This document shows, in pieces, positions 7,693 through 13,388 of a stretch of DNA of 13,388 nt. The translations under genes and the position numbers were made by a program. The stretch lies in NCBI GenBank assembly GCA_004299465.1, contig SCST01000643.1, forward strand, positions 1-13,388. The letters are read 5' to 3'. The first letter of the stretch is position 1, and each line of letters opens with the position of its first letter. The notes beneath the pieces were generated by a model. That model worked only from the letters and a program-made list of their open reading frames with translations, was not told the origin of the DNA and did no database searches. Source of the DNA: Methylovulum sp. (lineage in GTDB: Bacteria; Pseudomonadota; Gammaproteobacteria; Methylococcales; Methylomonadaceae).

Positions 7693-7776
7693 CGGTGTAG
7701 GGCGCGCCGCGCGCGCCTTCTCCGTTTTTTAGCCGACGTGCCGGGTTCTTTGGCGCGCGCGGTGCACCCTACACCG
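7693..7776. repeat. Long palindrome, copy 2 of the dispersed REP/MITE-like element
   Basis: The arms 7693-7717 and 7752-7776 pair over 25 positions with one C-A mismatch (7703/7766) and one G-T pair (7706/7763); the outer ends read CGGTGTAGGG and CCCTACACCG. The loop is 34 bases (7718-7751). The 27 bases 7697-7723 repeat 2065-2091 with only two C/T differences. Placed between divergently transcribed genes it may separate their control regions or be a remnant of a mobilised small element. It has no coding capacity, so any movement would need a transposase acting in trans. Confidence 0.8.
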
Positions 7777-7808
7777 CTTTGATCATTGACGAGGCACGGC
7801 TTAAGTAG

Positions 7809-7839
7809 TTGATTGTGAGCGCATTGATTCATGTATAAT
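7809..7839 (+). promoter_or_regulatory. Probable sigma-70 promoter of rhlE
   Basis: A perfect -10 hexamer TATAAT lies at 7834-7839. Upstream, TTGATT (7809-7814, 19-base spacer) or GATTGT (7811-7816, 17-base spacer) are the -35 candidates, neither ideal. Transcription would start near 7846 and give a leader of about 160 bases before the rhlE ATG. Confidence 0.5.
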
Positions 7840-7857
7840 CGCAGGCAACACGGAGTT

Positions 7858-7971
7858 ATGTTCATCAAGCAACGGTATGTTCAAGTAAGAGCGGCGACTC
7901 CTTGTTGTCGACGGTTAATGCAGGCAAGCCCTGTTCCGCCCCCCATTTTTCACGATGTCGCAAGACATTAA
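7858..7971 (+). CDS. Possible 37-residue leader ORF upstream of rhlE
   Basis: An ATG at 7858 opens a 37-codon frame starting MFIKQRYVQVRAATPCCRR and ending in TAA at 7969-7971, inside the probable rhlE leader. GGAG occurs only two bases before the ATG, too close for normal initiation. There is no recognisable domain, and the peptide is basic with a Cys-Cys pair and a Pro run. It may be a regulatory upstream ORF or chance; I lean toward chance. Confidence 0.15.
   Translation: MFIKQRYVQVRAATPCCRRLMQASPVPPPIFHDVARH
7954..7969 (+). promoter_or_regulatory. Small GNRA-type hairpin in the rhlE leader
   Basis: ATGTC-GCAA-GACAT (7955-7968) forms a five-base-pair stem closed by a GCAA tetraloop, extendable by one G-U pair to 7954/7969. 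GNRA loops are stable and often dock in RNA tertiary contacts or are bound by proteins. It sits about 40 bases before the start codon of an RNA helicase gene, so autoregulation is conceivable but unproven. Confidence 0.35.
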
Positions 7972-8007
7972 TCAACAGTAGTTTTTCCATTAGAGATTTT
8001 ATATAGA

Positions 8008-9267
8008 ATGCCATTTTCCAAATTAGGTTTATCTGACCCCTTATTACGCGCTATCGCCGATGCCGGTTATACATCGCCTTCGCCGATCCAGTCCCAAGCC
8101 ATTCCTGCCGTATTGCAAGGGCATGATTTGCTTGCCGCCGCGCAAACCGGTACAGGTAAAACCGCAGGATTCACTTTGCCCCTGCTGCATCGTTTGTCAC
8201 AACAGTCTTTCAGCGCCAATCGCCCGATCAGGGTGCTGATATTAACGCCGACTCGTGAGTTGGCCGCGCAAGTCGGCGAATCCGTCAATAAATACGGCGC
8301 CCATCTTCACCCGCGCTTAAAAACGGAAGTCGTATTCGGCGGCGTAAAAATCAATCCGCAGATGATGCGTTTGCGCGGCGGCGTGGATGTGCTGGTAGCG
8401 ACGCCGGGACGCTTGCTGGACCTGGCCTCGCAGAATGCCGTTAAATTGGATAAGGTCGAAACCCTAGTGCTCGATGAAGCCGACCGCATGCTGGATATGG
8501 GTTTTATCCGCGATATTCGTAAAATCATCGCGTTATTGCCGAAGAAACGCCAAAACCTGTTGTTTTCCGCGACCTTTTCCGAAGAGATACGCAAACTGAC
8601 GACAGGCCTGCTCGTCAATCCGGTAAAGATTGAAGTCGCACCGCGTAACACTGCAGCCGAAACGGTTGAGCAGATTGCTTATCTTTGCAATAAAGCCGAT
8701 AAGTCCGCATTGCTTTGCCATCTGGTGAAAAGCAATGACTGGCAGCAGGTGCTGGTGTTTACCAGCACCAAGCACGGTGCCAATCGCCTGACGGAAAAGC
8801 TCAACAAGGTGGACATCAAAGCCGCCGCGATTCACGGCAATAAAAGCCAGGGTGCGCGCACCAGCGCGTTATCGGGATTTAAATCCGGTGAAATCAGGGT
8901 CTTGGTTGCTACCGATGTGGCTGCTCGCGGTATCGATATTGCGTTGTTACCGCATGTCGTTAATTTTGAATTACCGAGAGCGCCCGCCGACTATGTGCAT
9001 CGCATTGGCCGTACCGGACGCGCCGGCGAAGAAGGCCAGGCCATCTCGCTGGTATCTCATGACGAGCTTAGCGCTTTGCGGGTCATCGAGAAATTGACAG
9101 GCAAACCGATCAGGCGGGAACAGGTGGCGGGATTTGAAGCCAGTGCTACCGCCCCTGCCGTTGTACCCGAAGCACCGCGCACACCGCCTCCGGGCAGGCG
9201 TCCGCAGCAGGCGCGCAAGCCTTCCGGTGCATCCGGTCACAGGCCCAGATCGGGCAATCATGCTTGA
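8008..9267 (+). CDS. rhlE: DEAD-box ATP-dependent RNA helicase, RhlE type
   Basis: This cytoplasmic ATP-dependent RNA helicase unwinds short RNA duplexes and typically helps in ribosome assembly, mRNA decay or cold adaptation. In the 419 residues all core motifs are intact: Q motif (F3, then SPSPIQSQAIP at 23-33), Walker A AQTGTGKT (45-52), PTRELA (81-86), TPGR (132-135), DEAD (156-159), SAT (187-189), ATDVAARGID (301-310) and HRIGRTGR (331-338). The tail after about 375 is short, low in complexity and rich in Pro, Arg, Ala and Gly, a probable basic RNA-binding extension as in RhlE. The beginning MPFSKLGLSDPLLRAI is typical of RhlE rather than SrmB, CsdA or RhlB. The Shine-Dalgarno is weak (GAGA, 11 bases upstream). 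The stop overlaps the longest possible queG frame. Confidence 0.93.
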   Translation: MPFSKLGLSDPLLRAIADAGYTSPSPIQSQAIPAVLQGHDLLAAAQTGTGKTAGFTLPLLHRLSQQSFSANRPIRVLILTPTRELAAQVGESVNKYGAHLHPRLKTEVVFGGVKINPQMMRLRGGVDVLVATPGRLLDLASQNAVKLDKVETLVLDEADRMLDMGFIRDIRKIIALLPKKRQNLLFSATFSEEIRKLTTGLLVNPVKIEVAPRNTAAETVEQIAYLCNKADKSALLCHLVKSNDWQQVLVFTSTKHGANRLTEKLNKVDIKAAAIHGNKSQGARTSALSGFKSGEIRVLVATDVAARGIDIALLPHVVNFELPRAPADYVHRIGRTGRAGEEGQAISLVSHDELSALRVIEKLTGKPIRREQVAGFEASATAPAVVPEAPRTPPPGRRPQQARKPSGASGHRPRSGNHA

Positions 9268-10406
9268 CGATGAATGCCGATGAGGCGTGCAGGCTTGGCC
9301 TTTATGCCCTGAGGCTATGCGCACCGCAGGCTCCTGATGAAGACATGGCAAAACTTGCCCGGCAAATCAAGCAATGGGGGCAGGAACTCGGTTTTCAGCA
9401 AATCGGCATCACTGATACCGATTTGTCAGGCGCGGAAACGCATCTGCAAGCTTGGTTGGCTAGCCATTTTCATGGCGAAATGGATTATATGCAGCGCCAC
9501 GGCGTCAAGCGCAGCAGGCCAGGCGAATTGCATGCCGGCACGATCCGCATTATTTCCGTGCGCATGGATTATTTGCCGGAACCGCCGCTTGCAATGAAGC
9601 AGGCGCTGGCCGATCCCAGCGCCGCGTATATTTCCCGTTATGCCTTAGGCCGCGATTACCATAAGCTGATGCGTAAGCGTTTGCAAAAGCTTGTCGATAA
9701 AATCCAGGCTGCAACGGCTTCATCGCCAAATTCCAGCCCGGCAATGCGCGCTTTCGTCGATAGCGCGCCGGTCCTGGAAAAAGCCATCGCCGAGAAGGCC
9801 GGCCTGGGCTGGATAGGTAAACATTCCAACCTGATCAACCGTAAAGCCGGGTCGTGGTTTTTCCTGGGCGAAATCTACACCGACCTGCCGTTGCCCGTAG
9901 ACAGCCCGGCCACGGCGCATTGCGGGGCCTGTACCGCGTGTATCGACATCTGTCCCACTCAGGCGATCGTCGCACCTTACCGGGTCGATGCCCGGCGTTG
10001 CGTGTCCTACCTGACCATCGAACTGCACGGCTCGATTCCTGAGCATTTAAGGCCGTTGATAGGCAATCGCATCTACGGCTGCGATGATTGCCAGCTTATC
10101 TGCCCGTGGAACCGTTTTGCACGGTTGACGGGCGAGCGCGATTTTAATCCCCGGCACCGGCTGGATACGCAGCAATTGTTGGAAGTGTTTGCCTGGGATG
10201 AACAGACGTTTTTAAGCAAAACCGAAGGTTCGGCGATACGGCGCATCGGCTATGAGCGCTGGTTGAGGAATATTGCCGTCGCGTTGGGTAATGCGCCGGC
10301 TTCAGAGGGGATTATCGGCGCGTTGACGGCGAAAAGCGGGCATCTTTCCGGCATGGTCAGGGAACATGTGCAATGGGCTTTGGACCGCCATTGCGAGACG
10401 CGCTGA
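9264..10406 (+). CDS. queG: Epoxyqueuosine reductase QueG
   Basis: QueG reduces epoxyqueuosine to queuosine in the anticodon wobble position of tRNAs for Asp, Asn, His and Tyr, using cobalamin and two 4Fe-4S clusters. The longest frame has 380 residues and aligns by eye along the whole E. coli protein: QIKQWGQELGFQQIGITDTDL (34-54), SRYALGRDYHKL (124-135), FVDSAP with the likely catalytic Asp (D166), EKAGLGWIGKHS (177-188). The ferredoxin-like cysteines are C220, C223, C226, C230 and C246, C273, C276, C280 (YGCDDCQLICPWN). The conserved EGSAIRRIG and WLRNIAVALGNAP lie near the C-terminus. The start is unsettled: TTG at 9264 overlaps the rhlE stop (TTGA), ATG at 9270 is near it, and ATG at 9345 (MAKLARQIKQWG) matches the conserved N-terminus best and would give 353 residues. 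None has a good Shine-Dalgarno. Confidence 0.94.
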   Translation: MTMNADEACRLGLYALRLCAPQAPDEDMAKLARQIKQWGQELGFQQIGITDTDLSGAETHLQAWLASHFHGEMDYMQRHGVKRSRPGELHAGTIRIISVRMDYLPEPPLAMKQALADPSAAYISRYALGRDYHKLMRKRLQKLVDKIQAATASSPNSSPAMRAFVDSAPVLEKAIAEKAGLGWIGKHSNLINRKAGSWFFLGEIYTDLPLPVDSPATAHCGACTACIDICPTQAIVAPYRVDARRCVSYLTIELHGSIPEHLRPLIGNRIYGCDDCQLICPWNRFARLTGERDFNPRHRLDTQQLLEVFAWDEQTFLSKTEGSAIRRIGYERWLRNIAVALGNAPASEGIIGALTAKSGHLSGMVREHVQWALDRHCETR

Positions 10407-10538
10407 TTTTTGCGGAGCCGGCCCGTCCTGTTGCTTATTCGGGTGTGTGCGTGTGATTTGTCGGCAGGAACCCTACCCAATTAAATAAAAATGCACTATC
10501 CTTAGCCGCTGGAGACAGGCACTTGATAGGTATCGAAC
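10407..10538. other. Gap between queG and the NRPS gene
   Basis: These 132 bases contain no coding region I can support. There is no convincing hairpin plus T-tract terminator for queG and no clear -35/-10 pair, although an AT-rich segment (ATTAAATAAAAATG, 10479-10492) could host a promoter for the synthetase gene. GGAGACAGG occurs at 10511-10519 and AGG at 10528-10530, the latter eight bases before the proposed TTG start. Confidence 0.45.
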
Positions 10539-13388
10539 TTGGACGTAACAAAACAAAATGTAGCGAATATTTATCCGTTGACGCCGTTGCAGGAAGGTTT
10601 TTTATTTCATGCCCTGGCTAATAACGACGATTCTTATATCCAGCAAATTGCTTATGTGCTGAAAGGCGGGTTCGATGAACAGCGTTTCCTCGCCGTATGG
10701 GAAACCCTGACCGCACGTCATGAGATATTACGAACGCTGTTTTTTCATACCGGAACCGAGCGGCCCTTGCAGGTCGTGTTAAAAAAACACCGGCCGGAAA
10801 TGATCGCTATCGATTTGCGGCACCTGGACGAAGCCGCGCAAAGCCGGCGCCGCCGGCAGATTAAAGAGCGCGACAGGCGACGCGGTTTCCGTCTCGATAA
10901 AGACAGCCTGATGCGCTTTACCCTGCTGCGCCTGGCAGACGACCTGACCGAAGTGCTGTGGTGTCATCATCATATTATCCTCGACGGCTGGTCGTTAGGG
11001 ATTTTGCTCGGCGAATGCACGGCCCTTTACGAAGATTTACAGGCCGCATTGCCGTTTACGCCGCCTTTCTCGACTTATGTGCAGTGGCTGGAAAAAAAAG
11101 ACCGACAGCAATCGCTGGATTTTTGGCGCGATTATCTCGAATCTTACCCGAACGAAGTCAAGCTCCCGTTCACCGCGCAATTTCCCTCCGCAGACCCGCA
11201 ACGCATCAGGGCAAGCTTCACGATACCGGAGAGCTTGCTGAACCCACTCCAACAGTTATCCCAATCGCTACAAATCAGTTTGAATACGATCTTCCAGTCG
11301 GCCTGGGGGATTTTGCTGGCGCGCTACAATAACTGCGAAGATGTCGTGTTCGGCACGGCGGTTTCGGGACGGCCCGCAGGCATAGCCGGCGTCGAGCAGA
11401 TGGTCGGTTTATTCATCAACACGGTGCCGGTCAGGATCAGGCCCACGGTCGACCTGACGGTCAGCGGCCTGTTGCGCGCGGTGCAGGAGCAGGCCTTGCT
11501 TGCCGAAGCGCATCATTATTCGCCGCTGCATGCGATACAAAGCGGTCACCGCCTGCAGAACCGGCTGATTTCGACACACCTGACGTTTGAAAACTTTCCG
11601 CTCGACGAGCGTTTTAAGGATTTGGGCGCGGACACGGAAGCTGCCGCGTTGCAAGTCCAGTCCAACGAAATTATCGAGCGCACGCATTACCCGCTGGACA
11701 TCCAGTTTCTGCCCGCCCGGCACGGCGTTAAAGTGCAGATGGCTTATTCGGCCGATTTTGAAACCGGCATGGCCCGGCGCATAGAGCGGCATCTTTGCCG
11801 TATCCTGCAACAATGCTGCGCGACCCCGGAGGCTTTGCTGCCGTCAATCGGTCTGTTGGATGAAACGGAAACACAACAACTGCTGGCACAGTGCCAAGCG
11901 CAAAAACAATACCTGTTCGATGACTTATTGCAGCGCTTTGATGCGGTGATTGCGACGACGCCCGACAACACCGCGCTGGTGTACGAAGAACAGGCTTTAA
12001 GTTATCGCGAACTCGACGGTTATGCGAACGATGTCAGCCATCGCCTGCATGCCGCGGGCCTGGTTCCCGGAACCGCTGTGGCGCTGTATTTTGATCGTTC
12101 ACCGGAAATGGTTATCGCTATTTTGGCGGTGTTGAAGGCCGGTATGGTCTATGTGCCGATCGATGCGGCCTTGCCGGAAGACAGGATACGTTTTATCGTC
12201 GAGGACTCCGCCGCGCAACTGTTGTTGACCGGCTCGGAACATGCCGGGTTAAGTTGTCCGTCGTTGTCGGTGCGCTTGGAAGATTTAAATATCGTTCCCG
12301 AAGCCGCGTCGCCGTGGCGGCCGAAAGTTGATGATCCCGCCTACGTTATTTACACCTCGGGCTCCACCGGCCGGCCTAAAGGCGTCGTCGTCAGCCGCGG
12401 CAATATGGCGCGATTATTTTCAGCAGCCGATGACTGCTTCGAGTTCAGCGGTGATGACGTTTGGTGTCTGTTCCATTCCTACGGCTTTGATTTCTCGGTC
12501 TGGGAGTTATGGGGCGCATTGCGTTACGGCGGCAAACTGGTCATCGTGCCGTACTGGCTAAGCCGCTCGCCGGATGATTTTTACCGCCTGCTGGTGGCGC
12601 AAAAAATCACGGTGCTGAATCAAACGCCGACGGCGTTTAAATTGGTTTGCGATGTCGACCGGCTCAGCGACCGCAAGCTCGATGATTTGCGCTACGTGAT
12701 TTTCGGCGGCGAAGCGCTGGATTTCAAATCACTGGCATTCTGGTTCCAGGCTTATGACAAGCCGTTGATGGTCAATATGTACGGCATCACTGAAACGACG
12801 GTGCATGTCACGTTCAAGCCGATAGCACCGCAAGAAGTTACGGTGCAGGGCAGTATGATAGGCAAGCCGCTGGCGGATTTAAGCGTCGTGATCCTGGATC
12901 GTTACGGCAATATATCGGCGCCGGGCGTCGCGGGTGAGCTGTATGTCGGCGGTGCCGGCGTATGCCTGGGCTATCTGAACCGACCGGAATTATCGGCCGA
13001 ACGTTTCGTCAGCCTGCCTGAGATCGGGGCAGGGCTGTTTTATCGCACCGGCGATACCGGCCGCTATCTCGATAACGGCGAACTGGAATATTTCGGCCGC
13101 CTGGACCAGCAGATCCAGTTTCACGGCTTCCGCATCGAATTGGGCGAAATCGAACAAACCCTGATGCGCCAGTCCGCGATAGAAAAAGCCGTCGTCGTGT
13201 TATCGGAAAACGGGCAGGATCAGCAGACCCTCGTCGCTTATTATCGCAGCCTCAACGGCCAGCCTGTCGCGGCGGCCGATTTGCGCGATTATTTGAGCCG
13301 TTACCTGCCTATTTACATGATTCCGGGAATGTTTATTCCGGTCGAGCGCTTCCCGCTGACGGCCAACGGTAAAATCGATAAACAGGCC
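10539..13388 (+). CDS. Nonribosomal peptide synthetase, C-A(Thr) module, 3' end cut by window
   Basis: A single open frame of 950 codons runs to the right edge without a stop. It encodes a condensation domain (about residues 10-435) and an almost complete adenylation domain (about 463-950); the carrier domain must lie beyond the window. The C domain opens IYPLTPLQEGFLFHAL (11-26), has the catalytic motif HHIILDG (144-150, H145) and GLFINTVPVR in its second half, a pattern closer to DCL or dual-type than to LCL domains. The A domain shows A1 LSYREL (487-492), A2 LKAGMVYVPID (532-542), A3 TSGSTGRPKG (606-615), A5 NMYGITETT (746-754), A7 YRTGD (835-839), A8 from G853 to E872 and A10 NGKID with K945. 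The pocket residues D651, F652, W655, N694, I721, G723, M747, V755, H756, K945 spell the threonine code. The start must be TTG at 10539: an in-frame TAG lies at 10527-10529, and the nearby ATG (10558) is out of frame and followed directly by TAG. AGG precedes the TTG by eight bases. Confidence 0.93.
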   Translation, partial: MDVTKQNVANIYPLTPLQEGFLFHALANNDDSYIQQIAYVLKGGFDEQRFLAVWETLTARHEILRTLFFHTGTERPLQVVLKKHRPEMIAIDLRHLDEAAQSRRRRQIKERDRRRGFRLDKDSLMRFTLLRLADDLTEVLWCHHHIILDGWSLGILLGECTALYEDLQAALPFTPPFSTYVQWLEKKDRQQSLDFWRDYLESYPNEVKLPFTAQFPSADPQRIRASFTIPESLLNPLQQLSQSLQISLNTIFQSAWGILLARYNNCEDVVFGTAVSGRPAGIAGVEQMVGLFINTVPVRIRPTVDLTVSGLLRAVQEQALLAEAHHYSPLHAIQSGHRLQNRLISTHLTFENFPLDERFKDLGADTEAAALQVQSNEIIERTHYPLDIQFLPARHGVKVQMAYSADFETGMARRIERHLCRILQQCCATPEALLPSIGLLDETETQQLLAQCQAQKQYLFDDLLQRFDAVIATTPDNTALVYEEQALSYRELDGYANDVSHRLHAAGLVPGTAVALYFDRSPEMVIAILAVLKAGMVYVPIDAALPEDRIRFIVEDSAAQLLLTGSEHAGLSCPSLSVRLEDLNIVPEAASPWRPKVDDPAYVIYTSGSTGRPKGVVVSRGNMARLFSAADDCFEFSGDDVWCLFHSYGFDFSVWELWGALRYGGKLVIVPYWLSRSPDDFYRLLVAQKITVLNQTPTAFKLVCDVDRLSDRKLDDLRYVIFGGEALDFKSLAFWFQAYDKPLMVNMYGITETTVHVTFKPIAPQEVTVQGSMIGKPLADLSVVILDRYGNISAPGVAGELYVGGAGVCLGYLNRPELSAERFVSLPEIGAGLFYRTGDTGRYLDNGELEYFGRLDQQIQFHGFRIELGEIEQTLMRQSAIEKAVVVLSENGQDQQTLVAYYRSLNGQPVAAADLRDYLSRYLPIYMIPGMFIPVERFPLTANGKIDKQA

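Larger units (their letters stand above)
7596..8007. other. Divergent intergenic region between the glc operon and rhlE
   Basis: No established gene lies in these 412 bases. Next to the minus-strand operon the DNA is AT-rich, with TCGATAAAAT repeated at 7604-7613 and 7620-7629, a TTTTTTAAAAAA palindrome at 7643-7654 and an inverted third copy of the octamer CGATAAAA at 7687-7694. The leftward promoter is probably here; TACAAT on the minus strand (7642-7637) is one -10 candidate but has no good -35. The centre holds the palindromic repeat at 7693-7776. From about 7800 onward comes the probable rhlE promoter and leader. Confidence 0.6.

Noticed and set aside
10505..10540. Possible sigma-54 promoter upstream of the synthetase (GGCAC followed by TTG)
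   Set aside because: The required GC at the -12 element with correct spacing to GG at -24 is absent.
10558..10563. ATG as start of the synthetase gene
   Set aside because: It is out of frame with the condensation domain and is followed directly by TAG.
11409..11813. 134-residue minus-strand frame inside the synthetase gene
   Set aside because: Antisense to a continuous condensation domain; no domain signature of its own.

Overview
The window looks like a chromosomal segment of a gammaproteobacterium with moderate GC. The GlcD, QueG and RhlE proteins closely follow the enterobacterial family pattern, and the GlcD C-terminus ends in the same CAEFGA..H.H.G.LP.P.LERF style as the E. coli protein. 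A methanotroph of the Methylococcales is my best guess from overall gene style, but nothing in the window proves it (no methane or methanol oxidation genes are present).

Left part, minus strand (1-3039). A six-helix voltage-sensor-type potassium channel with its own cytoplasmic RCK (TrkA-like) domain is followed, with a 4-base overlap, by a second small RCK-like protein that runs off the left edge. Upstream lies a small secreted protein of unknown function. The 364-base gap between them holds a large imperfect palindrome.

Middle part, minus strand (3162-7595). A CPBP-family intramembrane protease gene leads an operon with all three glycolate oxidase subunits in the order glcE-glcF-glcD. The first three genes overlap by 1-4 bases and glcD follows after 71 bases. 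GlcD and GlcE are the flavin subunits and GlcF carries two 4Fe-4S clusters. Together they would oxidise glycolate to glyoxylate and pass electrons to the membrane, salvaging two-carbon waste such as phosphoglycolate products. No glcC regulator or malate synthase gene is visible.

The divergent intergenic region 7596-8007 contains a second copy of the palindromic repeat (27-base core, 25 of 27 identical to the first), a likely promoter and a leader of about 160 bases for the rightward genes.

Right part, plus strand (8008-13388). A RhlE-type DEAD-box RNA helicase is followed by queG, the last enzyme of queuosine biosynthesis, both RNA-related. After a 130-base gap a nonribosomal peptide synthetase begins and is cut by the right edge. 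It shows a short N-terminal communication-like segment, a condensation domain with intact HHxxxDG, and an adenylation domain whose ten specificity residues read D-F-W-N-I-G-M-V-H-K, the classical threonine code. The rest of this biosynthetic cluster lies beyond the window and is the most promising lead. No tRNA, rRNA, CRISPR array, transposase or phage gene was seen.
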